From Gemmatimonadaceae bacterium (GTDB lineage Bacteria; Gemmatimonadota; Gemmatimonadetes; Gemmatimonadales; Gemmatimonadaceae): 64,000 nt of DNA. Position numbers and translations under genes: made by a program. The notes beneath the pieces are model-generated. The model was not told the origin of the DNA and did no database searches. It saw only the letters and a program-made list of their open reading frames with translations. The stretch lies in contig JBBEBQ010000019.1 of assembly GCA_040882285.1 (NCBI GenBank), positions 23,374 through 87,373 on the forward strand, read 5' to 3'. Shown here piece after piece: positions 17,566 through 27,441 of the stretch (positions within the stretch are counted from its first letter, which is position 1; each line of letters begins with the position of its first letter).

Positions 17566-18851
17566 TGTCCGTCAAGTCCAATTCACCCGAGTCGCCGTTC
17601 GGGCCGTCGCTCGACCGCCGTCGCCGGATCGTCCGGGGCTCGGTGATCGCCGGGCTCATCATCGTCGCTCTCGGCGCTACCGTGCTCATCACGCGCGGCG
17701 ACGAGAAGCAGCCGGTGCAAGCCGACGAGCACGCGGGGCACGGCGGCGTGCCCGCGGGCAGCGACAGCGGTAGGGCGGTGCTGCTGAGCGCGAGCGAGGC
17801 TGAGCGCATCGGCGTGACGTACGCGACCGTCGAAGCCGGCTTCGTCGCGAGCACGATACGAACGGTGGGCCAGGTCACCTTCGACGAAGCGCGCGTCAAG
17901 ACCATCTCGCCGAAGATCGACGGCTGGATCGAGCAGCTGTACGTCAACTCCACGGGACAGTACGTGGGTCGCGGGCAGGCGCTGTTCACGATTTACTCGC
18001 CGATGCTCGTCGCCACGCAGGACGAGCTACTGCTGGCGAGGCGCCTCGCCGCCGACGTGAGTGCCGGCTCGGACGAGGCGAAGCGCTACGCGGACGGGCT
18101 GGTGGCCGCCGCGCGCCGGCGGCTGCTGTACTGGGACGTGAGCCCGGCGGAGATCGCCCAGATCGAGCGAACCGGAGTCGCGAAGCGGAGCCTGACCCTG
18201 CGCTCGCCCGTGAGCGGCTACGTGATCGAGAAGGCGGTGTTCGGTGGACAGCGCGTCATGGCGGGCGACGCGATGTACAAGGTCGCCGACTTGAGCGTCG
18301 TGTGGGTCGAGGGTGAGGTGTTCGAGCGCGACCTGCACGCGATCAGCCTCGGGCAGCAGGCGAGCGCGCAATTCGAGGCGCTGCCGGGAGAGGAGCGCAG
18401 CGGCCGGATCACGTACATCTATCCCACGCTGAATCCGGAGACGCGCACGGTGCGCGTGCGCGTGGCGCTGTCGAACGCGAACGGACACCTCAAGCCCGGC
18501 ATGTACGCCACGCTCTCGGTCCCCGCGTCGGGCAGGGCGCGGCCATCGCTCTCGGTGCCGCGGGGCGCCGTGCTGTCCACGGGAGAGCGGAACATCGTGT
18601 TCGTCAAGCGTCCGGACGGGAAGCTCGAGCCCCGGTTCGTCACGCTCGGCGCCGCCGGTGAAGACAAGATCGAGATACTCAGCGGGCTCGCGGTCGGCGA
18701 GCAGGTGGTCGCCTCCGCGACGTTCCTCGTGGACGCGGAGTCGAACCTCGGCACTTTGATGGGCGGCATGGGGAACATGCCGGGAATGGAGATGACCGCT
18801 CCGTCCGCCGGTCCCGCGCCGGCGCCCGCTCCCCCAACCCGTCCGGAATAG
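17565..18851 (+). CDS. RND periplasmic adaptor, CusB-like (copper/silver efflux)
   Basis: 428 residues from ATG 17565, which has GGAGG six bases upstream; a GTG at 17562 overlaps the previous stop. One N-terminal membrane helix (GSVIAGLIIVALGATVLIT) is followed by a His/Gly stretch (EHAGHGG). Adaptor lipoyl/barrel motifs include SPKIDGWIEQLYV, SPVSGYVIEKAVFGGQRV and the KPGMYATL segment. The Met-rich tail (MGGMGNMPGMEM) suits Cu(I)/Ag(I) handling. The protein links the CusA pump to the outer-membrane channel. Confidence 0.9.
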   Translation: MSVKSNSPESPFGPSLDRRRRIVRGSVIAGLIIVALGATVLITRGDEKQPVQADEHAGHGGVPAGSDSGRAVLLSASEAERIGVTYATVEAGFVASTIRTVGQVTFDEARVKTISPKIDGWIEQLYVNSTGQYVGRGQALFTIYSPMLVATQDELLLARRLAADVSAGSDEAKRYADGLVAAARRRLLYWDVSPAEIAQIERTGVAKRSLTLRSPVSGYVIEKAVFGGQRVMAGDAMYKVADLSVVWVEGEVFERDLHAISLGQQASAQFEALPGEERSGRITYIYPTLNPETRTVRVRVALSNANGHLKPGMYATLSVPASGRARPSLSVPRGAVLSTGERNIVFVKRPDGKLEPRFVTLGAAGEDKIEILSGLAVGEQVVASATFLVDAESNLGTLMGGMGNMPGMEMTAPSAGPAPAPAPPTRPE

Positions 18852-18863
18852 GAGGAGCGAGCG

Positions 18864-21800
18864 ATGCTTGCGCGCGTGATTCAGTGGTCGATCGCCAACC
18901 GGCTCATCGTCCTACTCGCGACGGCGGCGGCTGTCGCCGGCGGCCTCTGGGCCATCCGGGAGACGCCGCTCGAGGCGCTGCCGGACCTGTCGGACGTGCA
19001 GGTCATCGTGCAGACCGATTACGGCGAGCAGGCGCCGCGCATAGTCGAGGACCAGGTCACCTACCCGATCGCGGCGGAGATGCTGAAGGTCCCGGGCGCG
19101 CGTACCGTGCGCGGCTACTCGTTCTTCGGCGTGTCGTTCGTGTACATCATCTTCGACGACGACACCGATCTGTACTGGGCGCGCACCCGGGTGGTGGAGT
19201 ACCTGGACGGACTCAAGGGCCGGCTGCCCGCGACCGTCGCGCCCCAGCTCGGTCCGGACGCGACCGGCCTCGGCTGGGTGTACCAGTACGCGATCGAGGA
19301 CACGACGGGCCGGCTGAACCTGTCGGAGCTGCGCGGGCTGCAGGACTGGTATCTGCGCTACGCGCTGACGTCGGTGCCCGGCGTCGCCGAGGTCGCGTCG
19401 GTCGGCGGCTTCGAGAAGCAATACCAGGTCGATCTCGATCCGGCCAAGTTGCTGGCGTACCGCATCCCGGTGACCACGGTGATGGCCGCACTGCAGAACG
19501 CCAACGCCGACGTCGGGGCGATGGTCATGGAGCTGTCCGAGCGCGAGTACATGGTGCGCGGGCTCGGCTATCTCCGCTCGATGAGCGACATCGAGAACGT
19601 CGTCGTGGCCGCGACCGCGGACGGCACGCCCGTGCGCGTAGCCGAGCTGGGCCGCGTGTCCACGGGGCCCGCCGTGCGGCGCGGAATCGCCGATCTCGAC
19701 GGGCGCGGAGACGCGGTGGGCGGAATCGTGATTATGCGGTTCGGCGAGAACGCGCTCACCACGATCGAGCGGGTGAAGGCGAAGCTCGCGGAAGCGCAGA
19801 AAGGACTGCCTCCGGGCGTGAAGATCATTCCGGTGTACGACCGGAGCGAACTGATCCTGGAATCCATCTCGACGCTGCGGCACAAGCTGCTCGAGGAATC
19901 GTTGATCGTCGCGCTCGTGTGCATCGTGTTCCTGCTGCATCTGCGCAGCGCGCTGGTCGCGATCGTGACGATCCCCGTCGGCATCCTGCTCGCGTTCGTG
20001 GGCATGCGATTCGTCGGCGTGGGCGCCGACATCATGTCGCTCGGCGGAATCGCGATCGCGATCGGGGCGATGATAGACGCGGCGATCGTGATGATCGAGA
20101 ACATGCACAAGCATCTCGAGCGCGCCGTCGAGGTGAAGATCGGCCCGGACGCGGCGCAGCTCGCCAGGCTCGACACGGGGGTATTGTCGCTGCGCGAGCG
20201 GTGGACGGTGGCGAACGTCGCGGCGCGCGAGGTGGGGCCGGCCCTCTTCTTCTCGCTGCTGGTCGTGACCGTGTCGTTCCTGCCGGTGTTCACGCTCGAG
20301 GGGCAGGAGGGCCGGCTGTTCACGCCGCTCGCCTTCACCAAGACATTCGCGATGGCGGCCGCAAGCCTGCTCTCAGTGACGCTCGTGCCCGTGGCCATGG
20401 GGCTGTTCGTGCGCGGCAAGATCTGGCGCGAGCGGGCCAATCCCGTGAACCGCGCGCTGATCCGCGCGTACGACCCGGTGATCCGCTTCGTATTGCGGAA
20501 CCGGTGGGAGGTGATCGCCGGCGCGGTGATCGTGGTGATCGTCTCGGCGATTCCATGGTCGCGCGTCGGCTCCGAGTTCATGCCGCCGATGGAAGAGGGG
20601 ACGATCCTGTACATGCCGACGACGATGCCGGGGATCAGCATCGCGCGGGCGAAGGAGGCGCTGCGAATCCAGGACTCGATCCTGGCGACGTTCCCCGAAG
20701 TCGAGCGCGTGTTCGGCAAGGCCGGGCGCGCGGAGACCGCCACCGATCCCGCGGGGCTCGACATGTTCGAGACCACGATCACGCTGAAGAGCCGCGACAA
20801 GTGGCGTCCGGGAATGACGTACGACGGGCTGATCGCGCAGATGGATTCCGCGGTGCGGATGGCGGGAATCACCAATTCCTGGACGATGCCGATCCGCGGC
20901 CGGATCGACATGCTCGCCACGGGCATCCGCACGCCCGTCGGGATCAAGGTGTTCGGGCCGGACCTCGCGACGCTGGAGACAATCGGCAAGGAGATCGAGC
21001 AGGCCGTGCAAATGGTGCCGGGCACGCGGAGCGCGTTCGCCGAGCGCGCAATGTCGGGCTATTACCTGGACATCGACATCGACCGGGCGGCCGCCGCGCG
21101 GCACGGCCTGAACGTGGGGGACGTCCAGTCAGTGATCGCGAGCGCGATCGGCGGGATGGTGGTGACGCAGACGGTCGAGGGACGGGAGCGGTACGGCGTG
21201 CGCGTGCGGTACATGCAGGATTTCCGCGACACGCCCGAGCAGCTTGCAACGGTGCTGGTGCCGGTGAGCCACACCGGCGGCGCCGCGGCGTCCGGGATGG
21301 CCGGGATGGGCGGGGCGATGCCCGCGGCCCCGGCCCAGGCGGGCGTGGCGCAGGTCCCGCTCGGCGAGCTGGCGACCATCCGGAAAGTCGCGGGGCCGAT
21401 GGTGGTCCGCACCGAGGACGCGCAGCCCACGGCCTGGGTGTTCGTGGACGTGACCGGCCGGGACATCGGCGGGTACGTGGCCGACGCGCAGAAGATGGTG
21501 GAGGACATGGTCGCGCTGCCCACGGGCTACACCATCGCGTGGAGCGGGCAGTACGAGTACATGCTGCGGGTGCGGGAGAAGATGAAGATCGTGGTGCCGG
21601 CTACGCTGGCGGTGATCTTCCTGCTGCTGTACTTCAATTTCCGGAGCGTGGGCGAGTCGCTCATCGTGATGCTGTCGCTGCCGTTCGCGCTCGTCGGCGG
21701 CGTCTGGTTCATGTGGCTGCTCGGCTACAACTGGTCGGTGGCGGTGGCGATCGGGTTCATCGCGCTCGCGGGAGTGGCCGCCGAGACTGGGGTGGTGATG

Positions 21801-22145
21801 CTCATCTACCTGGACCACGCCTGGCGCGCGCGCCAGGAGACCGTGCGGCGGCCGACGACGCGGGACCTGTACGACGCGGTGCTCGAGGGCGCGGTGGAGC
21901 GGGTGCGGCCGAAGATGATGACGGTGACGGCGATCACGGCCGGACTGTTGCCGATCATGTGGGGCGGAGGGGCGGGGGCGAGCGTGATGCAGCGGATCGC
22001 GGCTCCCATGGTCGGCGGAATGGTCTCGAGCACGGTGCTCACGTTGGTCGTGATTCCTGCCGTGTATGCTCTTTGGAAGGAATGGGAGATGGCGAGGGCG
22101 GAAGAGCGGGGGATCGCGGCAGTTCCGGAGACGGTGCCGGCGTAG
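18864..22145 (+). CDS. Heavy-metal RND efflux pump, CusA-like (monovalent cation type)
   Basis: 1093 residues, a full-length HME-RND transporter of the inner membrane. Motifs: ETPLEALPDLSDVQVIVQT near the N-terminus, and the helix-4 motif GGIAIAIGAMIDAAIVMIEN, the monovalent (Cu/Ag) version rather than the CzcA one. Periplasmic methionines such as LYMPTTMPGI match the CusA substrate path. The segment SGMAGMGGAMPAAPAQAG near residue 812 is a low-complexity insertion in a loop. The gene follows the adaptor by 12 bp, with GGAGG in the gap, and ends at element B. Confidence 0.93.
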   Translation: MLARVIQWSIANRLIVLLATAAAVAGGLWAIRETPLEALPDLSDVQVIVQTDYGEQAPRIVEDQVTYPIAAEMLKVPGARTVRGYSFFGVSFVYIIFDDDTDLYWARTRVVEYLDGLKGRLPATVAPQLGPDATGLGWVYQYAIEDTTGRLNLSELRGLQDWYLRYALTSVPGVAEVASVGGFEKQYQVDLDPAKLLAYRIPVTTVMAALQNANADVGAMVMELSEREYMVRGLGYLRSMSDIENVVVAATADGTPVRVAELGRVSTGPAVRRGIADLDGRGDAVGGIVIMRFGENALTTIERVKAKLAEAQKGLPPGVKIIPVYDRSELILESISTLRHKLLEESLIVALVCIVFLLHLRSALVAIVTIPVGILLAFVGMRFVGVGADIMSLGGIAIAIGAMIDAAIVMIENMHKHLERAVEVKIGPDAAQLARLDTGVLSLRERWTVANVAAREVGPALFFSLLVVTVSFLPVFTLEGQEGRLFTPLAFTKTFAMAAASLLSVTLVPVAMGLFVRGKIWRERANPVNRALIRAYDPVIRFVLRNRWEVIAGAVIVVIVSAIPWSRVGSEFMPPMEEGTILYMPTTMPGISIARAKEALRIQDSILATFPEVERVFGKAGRAETATDPAGLDMFETTITLKSRDKWRPGMTYDGLIAQMDSAVRMAGITNSWTMPIRGRIDMLATGIRTPVGIKVFGPDLATLETIGKEIEQAVQMVPGTRSAFAERAMSGYYLDIDIDRAAAARHGLNVGDVQSVIASAIGGMVVTQTVEGRERYGVRVRYMQDFRDTPEQLATVLVPVSHTGGAAASGMAGMGGAMPAAPAQAGVAQVPLGELATIRKVAGPMVVRTEDAQPTAWVFVDVTGRDIGGYVADAQKMVEDMVALPTGYTIAWSGQYEYMLRVREKMKIVVPATLAVIFLLLYFNFRSVGESLIVMLSLPFALVGGVWFMWLLGYNWSVAVAIGFIALAGVAAETGVVMLIYLDHAWRARQETVRRPTTRDLYDAVLEGAVERVRPKMMTVTAITAGLLPIMWGGGAGASVMQRIAAPMVGGMVSSTVLTLVVIPAVYALWKEWEMARAEERGIAAVPETVPA

Positions 22146-22292
22146 GAAGAGCGGAGAGCGTTGTGCGTTGACCGTTGAACCGTGGACCGTTAGGACGTTT
22201 ACGGCGGTGGGCACAACCATTCGGTTCCCACCGCAGTCACGTCCCAACGCGAAACAGAACAACGGTCAACGCACAACGCTCTCCGCTCTTCC
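22145..22292. repeat. Palindromic intergenic element B (33-bp perfect arms)
   Basis: The left arm 22145-22177 and right arm 22260-22292 are perfect reverse complements (start GGAAGAGCGGAGAGCG, end CGCTCTCCGCTCTTCC). Inside lie a nested hairpin (GCGGTGGG at 22204-22211 with CCCACCGC) and degenerate units beginning with GT (GTTGTGC, GTTGACC, GTTGAACC, GTGGACC, GTTAGGAC). The first base is the last base of the cusA stop codon. The core is homologous to element A. Confidence 0.9.
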
Positions 22293-22320
22293 CCCGGTCG
22301 GTCTTTACCTTTTACTCCCT

Positions 22321-23256
22321 ATGCCGCGTCTCATCCGCCGCCCCGGCGACGTTCCCGCGCGTTCCCTATGGCAGCGCGTGCGCGACGTCGCGCTCATGGA
22401 CGTCGCCGTGCTGGCGAAAGGCGGCGTCAGTGCGGGCTCGCTCGAGCGCGTCGAGGGGATCCTGCTCGAGGCCGACCTCGGCGTCGCGACCACCATGCAG
22501 CTCGTGGCGGAGCTCGAGCGGCTCGCCAAGCTCGGGAAGATCCGTACCGAGCCCGAGTTCCGCGAAGCGCTCCGCTCGGGGATCGAAGCCTCGCTGCGAG
22601 CGGGGAACAGCGATCCCGCGCTGCGGCTTGCGCCGTCGGCGCCCACGGTCATTCTGGTGATCGGCGTGAACGGAGCCGGGAAGACGACATTTGTCGGCAA
22701 GCTCGCGTCGCGTCTGCGTCAGCAGGGCATGAACAAGATCGTCATCGGCGCGGCCGACACGTTCCGCGCGGGCGCGGTGGATCAGCTCCGGCAGTGGTCC
22801 GATCGCGCCGGCGCGGAGTTCGTCGGCGCGCGCGCCGGAACCGACCCCGCGTCCGTCGCGTTCGAGAGCGTGGACGCGGCCGTCGTCCGCGGAGCCGACG
22901 TCGCGATCATCGACACCGCCGGCCGGCTGCACACGAGCGACGCGCTGCTCGAGGAGATGCGGAAGATCCACCGCGTCGTGGGGAAGCGGCTGCCCGGCGC
23001 GCCGCACGAGACGTTGCTCGTGCTCGACGGAACGATCGGCCAGAATGCCATCGCCCAGGCCACCACTTTCTCCTCCGCCGTTCCCATCACCGGTATCGTG
23101 ATGAACAAGTTGGACGGCTCCGCGCGCGGCGGGATAGTCGTCGCGGTGCACCAGGCGCTCGACGTTCCGGTCAAGTTTCTCGGCGTGGGTGAGAAGCTGG
23201 ATGATCTCGTCCCGTTCGATCCCGCCGAGTTTGCCCGCGAAGTGATCGGCGACTGA
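22321..23256 (+). CDS. ftsY: Signal recognition particle receptor FtsY
   Basis: 311 residues. The short N domain (about 20-100) is followed by the SRP GTPase: GVNGAGKTT (G1, residues 115-123), AADTFRAGAVDQL, DTAGRLHTSDALLEEM, and MNKLDGSARGG (G4), ending in GVGEKLDDLVPFDP. FtsY docks ribosomes carrying membrane proteins at the inner membrane. It lacks the long acidic A domain of E. coli FtsY, as in many phyla. The ATG at 22321 is chosen because the open frame upstream runs through the palindromic element. Its TGA overlaps the recG ATG by one base. Confidence 0.95.
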   Translation: MPRLIRRPGDVPARSLWQRVRDVALMDVAVLAKGGVSAGSLERVEGILLEADLGVATTMQLVAELERLAKLGKIRTEPEFREALRSGIEASLRAGNSDPALRLAPSAPTVILVIGVNGAGKTTFVGKLASRLRQQGMNKIVIGAADTFRAGAVDQLRQWSDRAGAEFVGARAGTDPASVAFESVDAAVVRGADVAIIDTAGRLHTSDALLEEMRKIHRVVGKRLPGAPHETLLVLDGTIGQNAIAQATTFSSAVPITGIVMNKLDGSARGGIVVAVHQALDVPVKFLGVGEKLDDLVPFDPAEFAREVIGD

Positions 23257-25334
23257 TGTCGCCGGCGGGGCGGGTCGCACTGGACACGCCGGTCGGGTAT
23301 CTCAAGGGCGTCGGCCCAATCCGCGCCGAGGCATTTCGCAAGCTCGGGATCACGAAGGCGGGCGATCTGCTCTTTCACATCCCGCACCGGTACGAGGACG
23401 CGAGCACCATCTCCACGATCGCGTCCGTCGACGTCGGCATGGACGCGACGATCGTCGGCAAGGTGATCTCCAAGGGGGTTCTGCCGACTCGCAAAGGGCT
23501 GCGGATCTTTCAGGCCGTGATCCAGGATCGGAGCGGCATGCTCGAGGCCGCCTGGCCGGGGCAGCCGTTCCTCGACCGCTCGATCGACAAGGGCGACCTG
23601 CTGCTGCTGAGCGGACCGGTCCGGTTCTATCACGGGCGGCAGCTCGCGCCTCGCGAGTACGTGAACTTCGGGCCCGACGACCCGGGCGCGGCTCCGGGCC
23701 GCGTGTTCGCGGTGTATCCGGCGACGGAAGGGCTGACGTTCCGGACGATCCGCTCGATCATCGACGCGCATCTCGACCAGCTCCTGGCGCGCACCACTGA
23801 CCATGTCCCGCGCGCGGTGCTGAAGGAGCTCTCCCTGCCCGCGCTGCCGGACGCGCTCCGCATGGTGCACCGGCCCACGTCGATCCGCGAAGCGGAGCAG
23901 GGGCGCGACCGGCTCGCGTTCGACGAGCTGATGTTTCTGCAGCTGCTCCACCGCCGGGCGCACGCGCTCGCGCGCACCGCGCGCCGTGGCATCCGGTTCG
24001 TGAACAAGAGGGAATTGACGACGAAGCTCAAGTCGGAGCTGCCGTTCGAGCTGACCGGCGCGCAGGTGCGCGTGCTGCGCGAGATCTTCGCGGACATGTG
24101 CGGCGACCGACGCATGCACCGGCTGCTCCAGGGGGACGTCGGCAGCGGGAAGACGATCGTCGCGCTGTTCGCCGCGCTGCTCGCGTACGAGAACGGCTAT
24201 CAGGCGGCGATCATGGCGCCCACGGAGCTGCTCGCCGAGCAGCATCACCGGACGCTGCACCGGCTGCTCGCGCCGCTCGCGATCGAGCCGCTGCTGCTGA
24301 CCGGGAGCGTGAAGACCAGGACGCGCGCGCCGCTGGAGGCACGGCTGAAGACCGAGGAGCCGGTGATCGCGGTCGGGACTCACGCCCTCGTGCAGACGAC
24401 CACTGCCTTCGGCAAGCTGGGCTTCGTCGCGATAGACGAGCAGCATCGGTTCGGCGTGGAGCAGCGCGCGGCGCTGGCGAAGAAAGGACAGGCGCCCGAC
24501 GTGCTGCTGCTGAGCGCCACGCCGATTCCGCGGTCGCTCGCGCTCACCGTGTATGGCGATCTCGACGTGAGCACTCTTGACGAGCGGCCACCCGGGCGCC
24601 GTCCGGTGACCACGGTCCTGCGGCGGGAGAGCGGGCGCGAAAAGGTGCTCGCATTCGTCCGCTCGCAGGTGGAGGAAGGGCGGCAGGCGTACGTGGTGTA
24701 CCCCGTGATCGAGGAATCGGAGAAGACCGACCTGAAAGCGGCGACGACGATGTTCGAGCAGCTCTCGGCGGGCGCGTTCGCCGGGCTGCGCGTCGCGCTG
24801 CTGCACGGGCGGATTCCTTCCGATCAGCGCGAGAGCATCATGCGGCAGTTCCGCGACGGCGAAATCGACATCCTCGTCGCGACCACGGTAATCGAAGTCG
24901 GAATTGATGTCGCCAACGCCACGGTCATGCTGATCGAGCACCCGGAGCGGTTCGGCCTGTCGCAGCTCCACCAGCTCCGCGGCAGGGTCGGCCGCGGGGC
25001 GGAAAGCTCCTACTGCATTCTGCTCGGCGAGGCCGGCCAGGAATCGATGGAGCGGCTCGAGTTGTTCGCGTCCACCGACGACGGCTTCGAGATCGCGCGC
25101 GCGGATCTCCGGATTCGCGGGATGGGCGACCTGTTCGGCCAGCAGCAGAGCGGGGAAGCGATGCTCCGGATCGCGGACCTCGTGCGCGACGAGAAGCTGA
25201 ACGTGCTCGCGCGCGAGGCCGCCGAGAAAACGCTGGCGGACGACCCCGGGCTGGAGAAGCCGCAGAACTCCGGATTGAAGCGCGCGCTCAGCGCGCGATT
25301 CCCCCGGGCGCTGGAGCTGTTCCGGGTAGGCTAG
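23256..25334 (+). CDS. recG: ATP-dependent DNA helicase RecG
   Basis: 692 residues, full length. The N-terminal wedge/OB domain starts with TPVGYLKGVGPIRAEAFRKLGI and LLFHIPHRYED. Helicase motifs: GDVGSGKT (293-300), DEQHRFGVEQR (motif II region), LLLSATPIPRSLALT and, in the second lobe, VATTVIEVGIDVANATVM and HQLRGRVGRG. RecG remodels stalled forks and Holliday junctions. The start overlaps the ftsY stop by one base. The stop overlaps the convergent lipoprotein gene by 4 bp. Confidence 0.96.
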   Translation: MSPAGRVALDTPVGYLKGVGPIRAEAFRKLGITKAGDLLFHIPHRYEDASTISTIASVDVGMDATIVGKVISKGVLPTRKGLRIFQAVIQDRSGMLEAAWPGQPFLDRSIDKGDLLLLSGPVRFYHGRQLAPREYVNFGPDDPGAAPGRVFAVYPATEGLTFRTIRSIIDAHLDQLLARTTDHVPRAVLKELSLPALPDALRMVHRPTSIREAEQGRDRLAFDELMFLQLLHRRAHALARTARRGIRFVNKRELTTKLKSELPFELTGAQVRVLREIFADMCGDRRMHRLLQGDVGSGKTIVALFAALLAYENGYQAAIMAPTELLAEQHHRTLHRLLAPLAIEPLLLTGSVKTRTRAPLEARLKTEEPVIAVGTHALVQTTTAFGKLGFVAIDEQHRFGVEQRAALAKKGQAPDVLLLSATPIPRSLALTVYGDLDVSTLDERPPGRRPVTTVLRRESGREKVLAFVRSQVEEGRQAYVVYPVIEESEKTDLKAATTMFEQLSAGAFAGLRVALLHGRIPSDQRESIMRQFRDGEIDILVATTVIEVGIDVANATVMLIEHPERFGLSQLHQLRGRVGRGAESSYCILLGEAGQESMERLELFASTDDGFEIARADLRIRGMGDLFGQQQSGEAMLRIADLVRDEKLNVLAREAAEKTLADDPGLEKPQNSGLKRALSARFPRALELFRVG

Positions 25335-25885
25335 GGCGTCGGCGTCGCGAGCCGGCGCTTGATGCGCTCCAGCTCGGCATTGAGCCGCGCGATCTCGGCG
25401 TGCTGCGTCCGGATCACGCGGTCCCGCGCGGCGATCCCGGCCGGCGACGTGTCGCTGATGACGATCGTAGTGTCGCCCGAAACCTGGGCGGCTGCCTGCT
25501 CGGCGAGGACGATCTCGCGCGCGAGATGTCGCAAAACGTTCGCCTGACCGCGGTACCACGCCGTCTTCTCCGACGTGAGGTACGAATCCAGCAACGCCCG
25601 TCCCTCCGCCCTGGCCGCCGCCGGGCTCCTGGGATCGAGCTTGTAAAGCGCGCGCCAGAACAGCACCTCTTCCGCCGCGCGGGTGCCCGGGTGGCGGCTC
25701 GCGAACGCGAGCAGCGTGCTGTCCGCGGCGCCGTGGCGGCCGGCGTTGGCGAGATCGTCGGTCGTGTTGAGCAGCGCCCCCCAGGCCTCAGGGCTCGGAG
25801 AGTCCGGGCCGGAGCGGGAGAAAGTCGCGCACGCGCTCAGCGTCGATACGGCCAGGAAGGCCGTGATGATTCTTGCGGTTCTCAT
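25331..25885 (-). CDS. Lipoprotein of unknown function with TPR-like helices and C-terminal coiled coil
   Basis: 184 residues from the ATG at 25885, giving a signal peptide with lipobox LSAC. The mature part is helical: a TPR-like stretch (AADSTLLAFASRHPGTRAAEEVLFWRALYK in separate short helices), then a coiled coil ending ARDRVIRTQHAEIARLNAELERIKRR. It starts 4 bp after the stop of the HAMP kinase on the same strand, so it is probably its operon partner, perhaps an envelope component of the same response. No specific family is recognised. Confidence 0.75.
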   Translation of the reverse strand: MRTARIITAFLAVSTLSACATFSRSGPDSPSPEAWGALLNTTDDLANAGRHGAADSTLLAFASRHPGTRAAEEVLFWRALYKLDPRSPAAARAEGRALLDSYLTSEKTAWYRGQANVLRHLAREIVLAEQAAAQVSGDTTIVISDTSPAGIAARDRVIRTQHAEIARLNAELERIKRRLATPTP

Positions 25886-25889
25886 GTCT

Positions 25890-27380
25890 TCAGGCCGGGT
25901 CGGAAGCACGGTGGCGGCCAGAGATCCGGGAGACAACCGCGTGGGCCGGCAACGTCAGATGGAACGTCGTGCCGGATCCCTGCTTGCTGTCCACCGTGAT
26001 CGTACCATGGTGCGCCTCCACTATCTGCTTTGCAATAGCAAGTCCCAAGCCCGTCCCCTTGAGGGCCGCGGACGCCTGGTTGTCCGCCTGGTAGAACTTC
26101 TCGAAGATGTGCCGCAGCTGGTCGGCGGGGATCCCCGCCCCCGTATCGCTGATGGTGATCCGGACCTCGGACTCATCACCGTCCAGACCGAGTGTCACCT
26201 GCCCGTCACGCGGCGTGAACTTGAACGCGTTCGAGAGCAGGTTGCCGAGCACCTCGTTCATCCGGTCCTCGTCCCACGTCACCTCCGTGGGCAGCGTCGG
26301 CGAGTGCTGCACGCTGAACGCGATCGTTCGCTGCACGGCCAATCCCTGGAACGCCGCTTCCAGGTGCTGGAGAAACCGCGCCAGATCGACCTTGCGGGGC
26401 TCGACCCTGCCGCCGCCCGCCTCGAACCGGCTGACGTCGAGCAGCTGCCGGGCCAGGCGCGTGAGGGTCTGGGCCTGCTTCTCCATGGTCGCCGCGACTT
26501 CGGTCTGCTTGGGCGACAACGGCCCGTAGATCCCCTCCTGCAGAAGCTCCAGATAACCGATGATGACGTTGATCGGCGTCTTGAGCTCGTGCGAGGCGAT
26601 GGAGATGAACTCCGCCTTGAGCTTGTCCAGCTCCGCGAGCTGCCGGGTCATGGACTGGTAGCTACCCGCGAGCCTGCCGAACTCGTCGCGGCGGGTCCCG
26701 GTGTACGGTAGCCGGTAAGAGAAGTCGCCGTCGGCTACCGCCTTCATGCCCTTTTCGAGCAGGCGCACCGGGGTGCTGATGGAGCGCAGCAGCCAGAGGG
26801 CTATGAGCAGCGCCAGGAGCAGGGCGATTGCGAGCGCAGCGGCGGCGGTGCGCTGCGCCTCGATGGTCACCGTGGCGGCCTCGTCCACGCGCTCGGCGGT
26901 GCGTCCGCGCAGGTCGGACTCGGTCTGCCGCACCGTGGTGTTGATCCGGGCGATCTCCGGGAGGAGCCTGCCGGCGGAGATTCTCTCGGCCTCGGGCGCG
27001 CGGCCGGCGCTCGCGGCCTCGTACTCCGCTGCCGCCGCCTCGGATATGCTGGCAAGCGCCGAGCGGACCTGCGCGCTCTCCCGCTCGAGGTAATATGCGC
27101 GGAGCGCGCCCGCCAGGCTGTCCGCGTGCGCGATGCCCGCGGTCATGCGCCGTCTGCTGCTGTCGTCGTGCACGAACAGCAGAGCGTTCTCGGCGGCCCG
27201 GATGTCGTCGGTCGCCGTGCGCAGCCTGCCGATGGCGATCGACGCCGCGAAATCGGTGTCGCGCAGCACGCGATTGGTGTCCTCCAGCCGCTCCAGCGAG
27301 TTCAACGCCAGGAGCAGCGGAATGAGCAGCACCAACGCCATGCCGATGAGACCGAGGCTCAGCCGCGCGCGCAGCGTCAT
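25890..27380 (-). CDS. Membrane sensor histidine kinase with HAMP domain
   Basis: 496 residues. Two membrane helices (about 8-28 and 182-202) flank a periplasmic four-helix-bundle-like sensor. HAMP follows (SISTPVRLLEKGMKAVADGD), then HisKA with a normal box (ASHELKTPINVII) and HATPase (NLLSNAFKFTPRDGQ, SDTGAGIP, GTGLGLAIAKQIVEAHHG). It is a complete transmitter; no cognate response regulator is adjacent. The signal is unknown. A small lipoprotein gene follows after 4 bp. It is transcribed divergently from asnS, with 61 bp between the starts. Confidence 0.93.
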   Translation of the reverse strand: MTLRARLSLGLIGMALVLLIPLLLALNSLERLEDTNRVLRDTDFAASIAIGRLRTATDDIRAAENALLFVHDDSSRRRMTAGIAHADSLAGALRAYYLERESAQVRSALASISEAAAAEYEAASAGRAPEAERISAGRLLPEIARINTTVRQTESDLRGRTAERVDEAATVTIEAQRTAAAALAIALLLALLIALWLLRSISTPVRLLEKGMKAVADGDFSYRLPYTGTRRDEFGRLAGSYQSMTRQLAELDKLKAEFISIASHELKTPINVIIGYLELLQEGIYGPLSPKQTEVAATMEKQAQTLTRLARQLLDVSRFEAGGGRVEPRKVDLARFLQHLEAAFQGLAVQRTIAFSVQHSPTLPTEVTWDEDRMNEVLGNLLSNAFKFTPRDGQVTLGLDGDESEVRITISDTGAGIPADQLRHIFEKFYQADNQASAALKGTGLGLAIAKQIVEAHHGTITVDSKQGSGTTFHLTLPAHAVVSRISGRHRASDPA

Positions 27381-27441
27381 ATTTCGTTGACACTCACCAA
27401 ATGGCGGCCTAGCTTGCCGCGTTTTCTCTGCCGCTCAGCGA

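Noticed and set aside
18884..22171. A 1095-codon open frame parallel to the CusA-like gene
   Set aside because: It is the +2 shadow of the pump gene: Arg/Gly/Ala-rich, without domains or membrane helices, created by high GC at third positions.
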